Source of the DNA: Amoeboradix gromovi
Lineage: Eukaryota; Sanchytriomycota; Sanchytriomycetes; Sanchytriales; Sanchytriaceae
Direction of reading: 5' to 3'
DNA: 15,263 bases
Assembly (NCBI GenBank): GCA_018985225.1
Contig: JADGIF010000197.1
Span: 1-15,263, forward strand
The notes under the pieces are model-generated. The model had not been told where the DNA came from. It searched no databases and saw only the letters and a program-made list of their open reading frames with translations. Positions 1-8,246 of this stretch are shown one piece after another; the stretch's first letter is position 1, and every line of letters starts with the position of its first letter. A program made the translations under genes and the position numbers.

Positions 1-130
1 AAAAGAGGAATACAATCAATGAAAGAAAATTGGTATAATAGAAGAAGATCTTTTATTAATGATAGCATTTCCTCCGTATGGAGCACCTTTAAAAACGAGT
101 TAGTCTAGTTTTTATATTTGGTGTCCCAAA
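1..130 (+). mobile_element. Right end of a TIR DNA transposon (partial)
   Basis: This stretch matches 12249-12377 with three differences in 130 positions (one base substitution at 18, plus a 1-base indel and a substitution near 70-75). It ends in the same inverted terminus GGTGTCCCAAA, so it is the right part of the element seen complete at 11899-12377; its left part lies outside the window. An open reading frame covers 1-108 (35 codons, then TAG), encoding a basic peptide that includes KENWYNRRRSF. The substitution at 18 is synonymous in this frame, which hints at a decayed transposase end. The family is not recognised. Confidence 0.8.
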
Positions 131-195
131 TGAAATCATGTATTATAATACAGAGTTTGATAAATCTAAAGAAACAACTAAATGGTAATCACGCA

Positions 196-293
196 TCAGA
201 GTAGAAGCGTGAGCAAACACTAACGGATGGACAAACGTCGTTTCTCTGTGGATATTCTCAATTTTCTCGGATACCAGGCCTTTTAAGTGGAGC
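196..293 (+). mobile_element. 3'-end relic of a TnpB/Fanzor-like element
   Basis: The stretch aligns with the right ends of the three longer copies at 809-1399, 8247-8840 and 15071-15263. Shared blocks in order are AAGCGTGAGCA, TTTCTCTGTGGA, ATTCTCAATTTTCTCGG and CCTTTTAAGTGGAG. No zinc-finger coding part is left upstream. It is the most diverged of the four, and the segment between the first two blocks differs in sequence and is about 4 bases shorter. It is probably an old copy of which only the right end survives. Confidence 0.65.
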
Positions 294-414
294 AGAATGC
301 TAATGACTGGGTTGATACTTAATCTTTTCTATGTAGGGCGAGCTAGCTCAACTACTAGCTCGACAAACATAGCTTTTTCATCGAAGATAAGTACAAATTT
401 TGCCACATTTAGAC

Positions 415-633
415 CGTTGAAGATTTAAAATCTCAATTATCTTTCTCTAGACTTAAAGAAAATGCCCCATAGCTCAGAAGACTGCCGTACGGCATGGAAG
501 GGGAGTGATGCTCGCTTACCACGCCGTAGTCTTTGACGCGGTTCACGCACTTTAAGCAGACATGAACAAGGTCTAAAGTCGAAGAGGTAGGATGCCATAT
601 CACTTAAGGATTTGATATTTTGAATCTTCAACG
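415..633. repeat. 219-bp element with 22-bp terminal inverted repeats and GC-rich core
   Basis: The left arm 415-436 begins CGTTGAAGATT and the right arm 612-633 is its reverse complement with 20 of 22 positions matching. The interior, roughly 465-560, is clearly richer in G+C than the AT-rich surroundings. It can form a stem between ACGGCATGG (about 491) and CCACGCCGT (about 520). This looks like a MITE or foldback element. No direct target duplication is evident next to the arms. The core reads openly on the minus strand in more than one frame, but no known protein is recognised. Confidence 0.5.
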
Positions 634-808
634 ATGTAGAGTCTACTCAATTGTTTTCTGATAATATAAGCTCTAATTATGCAGCCTTCCAAAATACACC
701 AATTGCAGTCATCTAAAGATCAAGCTGCAAAATCGTAGATTAAGCAAATCGCATTTTCGGTCAAATGTGATCAACTCTAATTTAGCTTCCACAAAACCAA
801 AGACAGCC

Positions 809-1399
809 CGATTGTTTTCTTGAATAAATCATTTATCGCGAATTTGTATGCATTTTTGTATAATTTCAAGACTTTTCCAGATTTTTCTAACAGCTAAATG
901 CTCGATATTCTTCCTTTCGCAAATGGTAAATGGAATGAACGGATGTAATCCCGAATATGTCAATTCTAAAGAAATAACAGGTACAGCAAACATTCTTCAA
1001 CACTGAAGAACTGGTACAAACATGGAAGAATTAGATGTCTTTCAATGCCTAGACAGCAATATCTGTACAATTTACTCAAGGAACGCTTGAAGTTCAAGTG
1101 TAAACAAAGAGGAAAGACGATAATCAAATGTAATGAAGCATTTACTAGTCAGACATGTACAATGTATGGTACTCTCGAGAAAACTAATTTAGGAACCTAC
1201 ACTTGTACAAAGTGTCATTTGCATATAGATAGAAGCATATGGCAGCAAGAAACATATACATCAAGTATATGTATCCTTATTCAATCCCTCCTCAAGGTAG
1301 TGAAAGCGTGAGCAGTCACTGTAACGGAGCGCCTAGCATTGCTAGTTTCTCTATGGAGATTCTCGATTTTCTCTGGAAATCAGGACTTTTAACGAGGAG
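809..1399 (+). mobile_element. Decayed TnpB/Fanzor-like element, copy A
   Basis: The region matches the minus-strand copy at 8247-8840 over nearly its whole length. It begins at the shared CGATTGTTTTCTT and ends at the shared terminus TTTTAACGAGGAG; homology stops sharply after GAGGAG. The 3' third encodes the zinc-finger and RuvC-III part of a TnpB/Fanzor-type nuclease (see 1045-1311). The 5' two thirds have stops in all frames and no clear RuvC-I or RuvC-II motif. No serine or tyrosine recombinase gene is seen with it. The left boundary is uncertain and may lie some 10-15 bases further out. Confidence 0.7.
1045..1311 (+). pseudogene. TnpB/Fanzor-like nuclease C-terminal fragment, frameshifted
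   Basis: The frame encodes a fragment of the RNA-guided nuclease family TnpB/Fanzor. The visible hallmarks are the EAFTSQTC segment (the usual xYTSxxCxxC entry to the zinc finger) followed by YTCTKCH and then IDR, the start of the RuvC-III DRDxxAARN motif. The copy is dead. The first zinc knuckle reads CTMY, so its second Cys is lost. A 1-base deletion just after the GATAGA codons, judged against copies B and C, throws the DRD/AARN motif out of frame. The methionine at 1045 is only the first ATG of the surviving frame, not a genuine start. The same frame also reads openly upstream from about 985. Confidence 0.75.
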
Positions 1400-1703
1400 T
1401 TAAATACAACTCAATTAGATAGTAATTAGCTTATCAATGGAAGCTGAATCATTATTAGGTGATGAGATTTTCAATGCTTCACAACTTTACGGAAAGCTCT
1501 TGGTTATGATTTCATGCATCATTTAATAAATTTGTATTCATTACAACCACGATTAACTCAAATTAAGATTCCATGGCTGAAAATTTGTAACAGCGTTGAC
1601 TGCCAACATGTCTAATACCTTACATTCAAGTATATCAACGTATTTACCTGAGTTAATGTATAACTTGAATATTTCAATTTCTCAAAAATAGGAAAAAACA
1701 AGG
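1400..1703. other. Spacer between TnpB-like copy A and NOL6
   Basis: These 304 bases are AT-rich and have no recognisable gene. A 29-codon reading frame starts at an ATG at 1437, but nothing supports it. The stretch next to 1704 should contain the NOL6 promoter and leader. No convincing TATA box or intron (TACTAAY followed closely by AG) was found. Confidence 0.4.
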
Positions 1704-4337
1704 ATGACAATTTCTCAAATCGATTCATTTTTACTAGAATTTAAACCTAATAAGCAAAAGCAAGACCAAATCAATGAAATGATTAGCAGGATTTCAAATT
1801 TATTTTGTAAAATGGAATGTGACATGAGCACAGCTAAAGTGTTAGGTTGTGACTATGTGACTTTTGATTCGGATTATAAGGGAACAGTTGCCGAGGAATT
1901 AGAATGTATGTTTATTAAACCTACTGGCTTACAATTAATAGGTTCCTGGTCATATAATACTTCAATTATATATAACGGACTATGTACTCTTGATTTTGCT
2001 GTTGAAATGCCTAGCCAACTGGTTCAAGATAAAGATGATACTCTTTTTAGGTATGTAATTAAAAGAAACTATTATCTTTCATTATTTTGTTCTGAATTCT
2101 CTAAATTGTTAGAAGTCCCTATTTCTATTATGAAATCCAATTTACTCTGGTGCGGATCTTGCGTTATTGAGCCTCTTAGTATCAGATTAATGTTTACAAT
2201 TTCTATTCCCAATTCTCTAAGCTCAAGTCGTTTATCCCCATCCAAAAACAACATTCGCTGCGGTCAGATCCCGTATGAAAAACTACCGCCTACTCCAAAT
2301 TATAACGCACTATTATCTATTGAATGCAACTCAACACAAGTTGCGTCTTTGCTATCGGCTTATTCTAGTTCTTCAGTTTTTCAGGACGCAGTCAGAGTTC
2401 TCAAGTTGTTTGTTTTCAAGAAAAAGTTAAATTTGTCTAGTACGTCTGTTACTTATCTATGTCACCAGTCATTTGATCAGTCCAACATTCAATCCTCAAC
2501 GGCTTTAGTAAAGTCGGTTTTAAAATCATTGTCTAGTTCTTTCGTAGTTTCCGATAAATATGCTAAGCTATATTATAAGACCTGTTGCTTTGATTCTATA
2601 TCTATCAATAGATTTGAGTATTTAATTCAAGAGTCACAGTTTGCATTAACTGTAATTGATATGGACCCTTTATCATTATTTCACGAGTTAAAGTCTTGGG
2701 ATCATATAATTCAGTTCAATGTCCCCAAGTATCTTCCTTCCTTCTATAACTTACAGTCCAGCATTGACATTTTTGATTATAATCTGTTTCTAAAGCATTC
2801 ATTGGAACGATTAATCAGTAAGGCTTGTGCATTCATCGATATAATATACATTGAAGTAGTTAATGATAAGCTGCATATCAGTATTCAGAATAAGAAAACA
2901 CCGTCTTCCATGTTAAAAGGTCCAACTATTCAGTCGGATGATGCAAATTCATTTAAAATGCTTTGGGGCGCGAATTGCCAGCAGCGCAAATTTAAGGATG
3001 GCTCTGTCAACATATGCGTAGAATTTGATGAAGGCGAACCATCTAAAATTTTAACAAAATTGTTAAAAGTACATTTTCATGATATCAAGGATGGCGTCGC
3101 AATGGATACTTACTCGACTAATTTGAAAAGTATGGAAAGTTTAGTTTCTGGTAATGGAACAGCTTCTCAGACCGAAACCGTCCACGATACTGCTCTTATT
3201 ACATCACTAAAGCAATTAGATCTACCGCTTCAAATAACTCACGTGCATTACATAAACATGTCATATTATGCACTGCAATTAGAAACATCAATGTCATGGC
3301 CGGATAACCTGATTGTGATGCAGTCTACAAAGCTGTTGTACTTAATTAGAATTACAAAATTGTTGCCAAACAGGTATAAATGTAAATTGGTAGATAACTC
3401 GTACATTAAAAGGCTAAACCCATTTGGTATGCATCAGCAATTACATATCATAGACACTGTCACCAATAAAACCTACAAAATGTTTTTACTAGTAGATAGG
3501 GAATATGCACTACTGAAGATGGAGGAAAAGATGCTGAACAACAGTATAAGTAGCATGCGTAATGGGATCATTGAATACCCTGATTTACTTCTCCCGAGTC
3601 ATGTGAATCAGACGAAAGCTAATATAACGCTGTTGAAGAGAAAAGCAGGTGAATACTGTCCGTTCGATATCAGCATGCTTGTTAACGATGCTAAGGTGGC
3701 AACGGAGTACATAAACCAGATAATATTGCACAATAGAGATGTCAAAAGATGTGTGAATCAATATCCCTTATTCTTGCATTCTTTAAAACTCACAAAGCAC
3801 ATATATAGTCAACAGGGTACATTAAGCATGGTTAAAAGCAACAATATTATTGATTTTAACTGCGGAAACTGTAATTATATTGAGAGATATATAGAGAGAA
3901 TGATGATAAGTGTATTTGTACATTCATATCCGTATGCAAATGCACCTGGTTCTATAAATAGTGCCATATGTAGAACAGTTTATAAGATAAACAATGATAT
4001 TGGCTCATTTTACAGCTTCGAAGAGGATTATAAAATTATTAAAAATGGTAACAGAATGGTTAAAACTGATTTGGATATGAACGGAACATGGTTTTTGCCA
4101 TACAAAATGCAAAGTGGGGTACTGAAGACAATGTTTAAGGAATTAACAAAGGCAAGTGCTAGTAAAAGCAAGAAAGCTATACTGGAAGTCGAGAACGTGG
4201 TAGAATATGAGAGACTGTTAAATCATATATATCCTTCAGTGTATGTACAAACAAACAAGGATAATAAGGTATTCAAAATAGCTTTTAAAGAAGAAAATAA
4301 CGATAATGTCATTAGGCTTGCTAATTTGATTCGATAA
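1704..4337 (+). CDS. NOL6: Nucleolar protein 6 / Utp22 (Nrap family), SSU processome
   Basis: This is a structural component of the small-subunit processome that acts in the nucleolus on 18S rRNA maturation; in yeast Utp22 works with Rrp7. The 877-residue, intronless product follows the Nrap order. There is a short N-terminal helix (MTISQIDSFL), then the nucleotidyltransferase-like block with DFAVEMPSQLVQDKD near 97-111 and RYVIKRNYYL near 116-125. PPTPNYN lies near 195-201, FKMLWGANCQQRKFKDGS near 417-434, and SWPDNLIVMQSTK follows in the second half. All match human and yeast family landmarks. It is shorter than the usual 1100-1240 residues, because the low-complexity N-terminal extension and roughly the last 100 residues of the C-terminal domain are missing. 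The ATG follows AAACAAGG and no better upstream start exists. It converges on the PP2A gene 150 bp away. The assignment is firm for the family, less so for the exact N terminus. Confidence 0.88.
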   Translation: MTISQIDSFLLEFKPNKQKQDQINEMISRISNLFCKMECDMSTAKVLGCDYVTFDSDYKGTVAEELECMFIKPTGLQLIGSWSYNTSIIYNGLCTLDFAVEMPSQLVQDKDDTLFRYVIKRNYYLSLFCSEFSKLLEVPISIMKSNLLWCGSCVIEPLSIRLMFTISIPNSLSSSRLSPSKNNIRCGQIPYEKLPPTPNYNALLSIECNSTQVASLLSAYSSSSVFQDAVRVLKLFVFKKKLNLSSTSVTYLCHQSFDQSNIQSSTALVKSVLKSLSSSFVVSDKYAKLYYKTCCFDSISINRFEYLIQESQFALTVIDMDPLSLFHELKSWDHIIQFNVPKYLPSFYNLQSSIDIFDYNLFLKHSLERLISKACAFIDIIYIEVVNDKLHISIQNKKTPSSMLKGPTIQSDDANSFKMLWGANCQQRKFKDGSVNICVEFDEGEPSKILTKLLKVHFHDIKDGVAMDTYSTNLKSMESLVSGNGTASQTETVHDTALITSLKQLDLPLQITHVHYINMSYYALQLETSMSWPDNLIVMQSTKLLYLIRITKLLPNRYKCKLVDNSYIKRLNPFGMHQQLHIIDTVTNKTYKMFLLVDREYALLKMEEKMLNNSISSMRNGIIEYPDLLLPSHVNQTKANITLLKRKAGEYCPFDISMLVNDAKVATEYINQIILHNRDVKRCVNQYPLFLHSLKLTKHIYSQQGTLSMVKSNNIIDFNCGNCNYIERYIERMMISVFVHSYPYANAPGSINSAICRTVYKINNDIGSFYSFEEDYKIIKNGNRMVKTDLDMNGTWFLPYKMQSGVLKTMFKELTKASASKSKKAILEVENVVEYERLLNHIYPSVYVQTNKDNKVFKIAFKEENNDNVIRLANLIR

Positions 4338-4487
4338 GTAAATAACCGAGTTGCATTTAAACATTTCCAACGTATTGCGCGTGGGACCAACCATTAAACC
4401 ACTGCCTTTGATAGTTCCAATTCGTGGAAGCATCCGTCAACTTTTTTACAGCTCACTTATCTTAAAATTATAAATATATTTATTTCC

Positions 4488-6285
4488 TTAAAATGCGCTC
4501 ATGGCTTGTTGTCCATAATACTTGACATCATCATCTACATCTCCATCCAATGTCTTTAATAGCGTCTGTACATCTTCTACTAGTCTGGCATTTACAATAG
4601 CAGACTGCAATTCTTTAATGCATTTGCAAACGTTAAATCGCACATTAGGAATAGGGTCAGTAATTAATTCTTGTAAAATTGGCATTACATGTTGTTTGAA
4701 TTGCGCAGCAGGCAGTTGGTTTCCAATCAACTATATTAGTACAAACTACAGTCAAGGCATTTAAGAACGTCAATCTATAAAGATATTTCTCACTCTTTTT
4801 TAACGGCATTAATTTGGGAAACAAGTTAGGCAATGCCCAATCCATACCAAATCCTTTCATTACACTCAAAACACACTCACAGGCCATTTGTCGTATCGCA
4901 TGGACAGGATCTTGCAGCCAATTATACACTAGATCACTTAACTTTTCGTCAAAAAACTGACTACCAAGTTGCTGGCTAAGTAGAGGGATATGAACTATCA
5001 TTGCGTGTCTAACTCTCCACTGTTTGTCTTCTGCTAATTCAACAATAGCAGGTAACAAACATTCGCTAAGCAGCTCAATACCTATAACATCATTCACTTT
5101 ATCCATTTTACTTATGAGATTCAATCGCACATCACTGTTATCATCTTTTAAGCACTTTAAGAAGATTGGAAGTAGCTGGTCAATAGTTTCTTCTTTTCCC
5201 AATTTAGGAGCTAATCCAACCACATGGCTAGCCAATGCAGCACGCACATGAGCGCTATTGTCATTGGCTAATTCCTTAACAATTGGAACTAACTGAGACA
5301 AAATAACATCCTTGTCCAACTTAGCACAGATCCCAGGTAAAGCTTCACACGCAGGTAGTCTAACCTCCGCTTCATGATCTTTAAGGGAATTTACAAGCGT
5401 TGGAAGTAAGTCTTCAAGCAGAACAGTGGAATCGGTATAATCGCTCAATCTAACTAGTTGTTGAGCAACGCAGTATCTTACACGCCATGACTTGTCACTA
5501 ATCAATTGCTTTAGCGCTTGCAATGGCAACCCATTAATTTTATGAATTTGGGCAATAGTTGTAATAGCTTCAACACTGAGTAATCTAACGCTATCCTGTT
5601 CATCTTTAGCTAGTAACAAGATATCCGTGATTAGCTCATCGGTATTCATCTCTAGTTTTGTAGCGCTGATTAATATTTCACTAAGAAATTTGCAGATAAT
5701 TCGACGAACCATAGGGGTCTCATCCTTACAAAGAACCGTGATCTGAGGAATAAGCGGAAGTACTTGGTTGATAAAGCTTTGGTTACCAATACCTACAGCG
5801 CTAACAGATTTCATTAGCAAATTGATAGCTTGACAAGCACCCATTCTATGGGTAAACCATTCTCCTTTAATTAAGACACTAACTAGTTGATTCAGCTGAT
5901 CCATAATATTAGGCAGTAACGAAGACTGAGCAACTACTAACTTATCCAAGGTTAGATTCAACACGTTGTAACACTTGTCACGAACTATAGTCTCTTCGGC
6001 TGAGAGCAATCCATATATAATCTTAAAACTGTTACTCAAGATTAACGCGGTTCCTAGATTTGGCTTGGATTTTATGGTTTCTAGCAAGACTCCCAAGGTG
6101 TCTGTTAATGCGATTAACACTTCATCCTCGTCTTCCAATACATTTTGAAGATAATTTAATAGCTCCTGCAAATTAGATTCATCAAGATTCGGGATTATTG
6201 ACTGAACATGCTTGATAGCTTCGATTCTAACACTAACTTCTTCACTACTCAAATCATCAACTACAACTTGAAACATTGTAAACAA
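4488..6285 (-). CDS. PPP2R1A: PP2A 65-kDa scaffold (A/PR65) subunit, one 19-nt intron
   Basis: This is the HEAT-repeat scaffold of protein phosphatase 2A, which holds the catalytic C subunit and a regulatory B subunit in the cytosol and nucleus. The two exons 6285-4750 and 4730-4488 join to give 592 residues, against about 589 in animals. The repeats are visible along the whole length as units such as VRLLSVEAI, WRVRYCVAQQLVRLSD, VRLPACEALPGIC, HVRAALASHVVGLAP, WRVRHAMIVHIPLLS and IRQMACECV. They end with VRFNVCKCIKEL and DVKYYGQQAMSAF. Without removal of the 19-nt intron, the frame runs into an unrelated tail (DWKPTACCAIQ). With it removed, the protein aligns without a gap across LNALT-LIGNQLPAAQF. 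The start at 6285 gives MFTMFQVVVDDLSSEEV, which matches the family start. AATAAA lies just 3' of the stop. Confidence 0.93.
4731..4749 (-). other. 19-nt spliceosomal intron in PP2A A subunit
   Basis: On the coding strand it reads GTAGTTTGTACTAATATAG. It starts with GTA, has branch motif TACTAAT at positions 9-15, and ends in ATAG. It is phase 0, between ACT and TTG codons. Removing it joins two frames into an ungapped PP2A A protein. Keeping it shifts the frame (19 = 3n+1). Same length and architecture as the intron at 10095-10113. Confidence 0.9.
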
Positions 6286-6876
6286 ATAATTATCTTGAAT
6301 TTATCAAACAAAGAATTAACTGGTCAACACTCTGCGACTTATTGGCACTTACGCTAAATTTTTAGTTTTCAATTTTTCCAAGACATTTCTTTAGCGCAAA
6401 AATCTGGCTAGATACCTTTTCTGCCTATCTCGTGTGGGATAACATGTATGTGGTCCTGGTAACCATTGTTGCGGATGTAGTGGTAGGATAATTTACATTT
6501 AGAATACATAGTCTTTACCGTGAATTTTCCATTTAAGTGATAGTCTCTGCTTCAATTTATTGACAAATGTGAGTGTCTTCTCTTTTTTTTCTTATGCAAG
6601 TTCTTGGATAGCCCTTAAGTTGCAAACTCTGAAGAGTTTATTGCTCATGACTTACGGAGACACCATATCATCTCCTAATTCACTGTCGCTACTAGTCCCT
6701 AATTTTTTATACATCTAAGTTTTAAACTTTTTTTACTTATCTCCTGATACTATTGGTTGCGTTAATGCGGTTTCCACGTTATTTGACGCTTGCTACACTT
6801 TTGTTGTATCACCAGCTCTGAAATGAAGACAATCCAGCGCTTTCAGTGCTTAAAGCCATACTGCGGGATCATTCTA
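6286..6876. other. Spacer upstream of PP2A gene, no gene recognised
   Basis: This is about 590 bases of AT-rich sequence. The part nearest 6286 should hold the PP2A promoter and leader on the minus strand. A pyrimidine run (TTCTCTTTTTTTTCTT) lies near 6577-6592 on the plus strand. Reading frames on both strands are short. No tRNA or known element is recognised. Confidence 0.4.
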
Positions 6877-7278
6877 TCAATGCAATAATGCGCTTGAGAT
6901 CCAAATACACACTAGACTAATCCTATAGCATTTGGTAGCGTTCTTGATCGTTTTCTCAAGGAATATCCCACATAGCGCTATAGTAGTATTTGACTTGCAA
7001 ATGGTACCTACAGAAGCACTTTGATAGCGAGACTCATAATAAAAGTCGATGTAATCTTGGTTGATCTAATAATAGACTTGGATGGTGTCCTTTCCTTCCT
7101 TTACTAAAATCGCCGCTTTGTTAGCATAATGCAGTTTGCATTGATTTCTGGGCTTTAGTTGGAAGCCAAAATTACGAATGAATCGTTTTTGCTCCGGTGA
7201 AACTAGACTCAGTGCCTTGGCAAATCGAAACACGCGGTATTTCTGATTTCGACTGGAGTATCCTGAATGACTCTTCAT
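6877..7278 (-). pseudogene. Unrecognised reading frame with one in-frame TAG
   Basis: From an ATG at 7278 the minus strand stays open for 70 codons to TAG at 7068-7066. It then continues in the same frame for a further 62 sense codons to TGA at 6879-6877. The first part is basic and hydrophilic (MKSHSGYSSRNQKYRVFRF near the start); the second part continues as INQDYIDFYYESRY. A frame of about 130 codons broken once is unusual for random AT-rich sequence, so a recently broken gene or transposon remnant is plausible. No family is recognised. The alternative is chance openness. Confidence 0.3.
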
Positions 7279-7440
7279 GTTGTCCTAAAACGGAACATCT
7301 GAGAATAAATAACACGCGATACTAAAAATTATTGAATACTATAACAAAGTATAGTTTTTATTGGCTAACAACTTAACCGGTTTGAGAAATTATCTCGTTT
7401 GTTTATTTAATTTGGACTAACTTGTTGATTCCTGCATTTT

Positions 7441-7638
7441 CTAGCTCTGTTGAACAAATACAGCTGATTTAATCAGCATATGTCTGCCTAATCTAGTTAA
7501 ACATATAACTATATGGGTTGCACTTTGGTCTAAATCATCTAAGTACTTTGCGTGGGCACAAGTTCTGAACTGTTTCCTTGGATTGCTGTACAAGTTTGAA
7601 ATGAGGTTTACCTTATCAATAGTTTTAGGTGTCTCCAT
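7441..7638 (-). CDS. Hypothetical small protein (65 aa), uncertain
   Basis: This is a 65-residue frame starting METPKTIDKVNL and ending KSAVFVQQS. It has a mixed middle (QFRTCAHAKYLDDLDQSATH) and no clear membrane segment, signal peptide or metal motif. It lies in an accessory tract between an unrecognised broken frame and palindromic repeats. No homologue is recognised and no flanking intron of the GTA...TACTAAY type was found that would extend it. It may be a real small gene, a transposon fragment, or chance. Confidence 0.25.
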   Translation of the reverse strand: METPKTIDKVNLISNLYSNPRKQFRTCAHAKYLDDLDQSATHIVICLTRLGRHMLIKSAVFVQQS

Positions 7639-7860
7639 TATTTTTAAAATCTTGCCCTACGAGTCCAGCAACATTAAGATATATGTTGCCCTAAATGCTC
7701 CAAGCACATTTTGAGATGCTGATCTTAAATCTTAGCAGTAAATTGATAAACTCGCCAAATAAAATGTGAACATAGAAGCGGTCATATGCCAGAAATTCAG
7801 TTATTTTATTGTACCTGTAAGTTCTGATTTATCCCCATCCCAGTGTGAAGTAGGTGAGAT

Positions 7861-7877
7861 TAGATTACTCTAATCTA
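7861..7877. repeat. Palindrome, TAGATTA arms with 3-nt loop
   Basis: TAGATTA-CTC-TAATCTA is a perfect 7-bp inverted repeat. It shares its AGATTA/TAATCT core with the palindromes at 8126-8137 and 8169-8184. Confidence 0.6.
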
Positions 7878-8118
7878 GGCATGTCAGGTCAACAAACGAA
7901 AAACTAATTCGAGGCTTCTTTTTTGTTCTATTTAGGTCAGCCAAAGGTGAAATCTATATTTTCAAAATTGTGATTGTAGAAAATTGTACAATACATTAGC
8001 CAGATACGATTTACTCCAAAGTGAAAAGAGGGCAGAACAAGAAGATTCGTTTTAATGATACGAAGAGATTATTAACCTTACTTCAGTTTAAGATGAATTC
8101 ATTTATTTACATACCGTG

Positions 8119-8190
8119 CTTGAGTCAGATTAATCTGGATTAGTCCATTGAGCTGAGTCGGTAACACTTTTAGATTAATCTAAACTCAAA
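8119..8190. repeat. Inverted repeat containing two AGATTAATCT palindromes
   Basis: Two perfect palindromes, CAGATTAATCTG (8126-8137) and TTTAGATTAATCTAAA (8169-8184), lie inside a larger imperfect inverted repeat whose outer arms are TTGAGT and ACTCAA. Possible roles are the end of a small transposon or binding sites for a dimeric protein. The sequence alone does not decide. Confidence 0.5.
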
Positions 8191-8246
8191 CGTTTAAATG
8201 TTATAGTTAATTTAAGTACGATAGATGGTTGATTCATGAAGATGGA

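Larger units (their letters stand above)
7639..8246. other. Gene-free tract with palindromes
   Basis: No gene is recognised in these roughly 600 AT-rich bases. They contain three related palindromes (listed separately) and a TTAAGTACGATAGATGG stretch next to the right end of TnpB-like copy B. Confidence 0.4.

Noticed and set aside
465-560. Possible tRNA (TAGCTCAG resembling an A box, CGGTTCACGC resembling a B box)
   Set aside because: No acceptor stem or T arm can be formed and the B box lacks the required A after GTTCR.
4236-4433. Minus-strand frame opposite the NOL6 3' end
   Set aside because: It mostly overlaps the coding NOL6 frame, shows no family motif, and is most simply a shadow.
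4350-4455. Plus-strand frame after NOL6 with an LSm2-like flavour (LHLNIS ... IRGSIRQ)
   Set aside because: It is very short, has no start codon or Sm1 half, and falls between two convergent genes. The likeness rests on a handful of residues.
6905-6930. GACTAATCCTATAG as intron branch and 3' splice site on the plus strand
   Set aside because: The branch motif is imperfect, there is no GTA at the right distance, and no coding frame flanks it.
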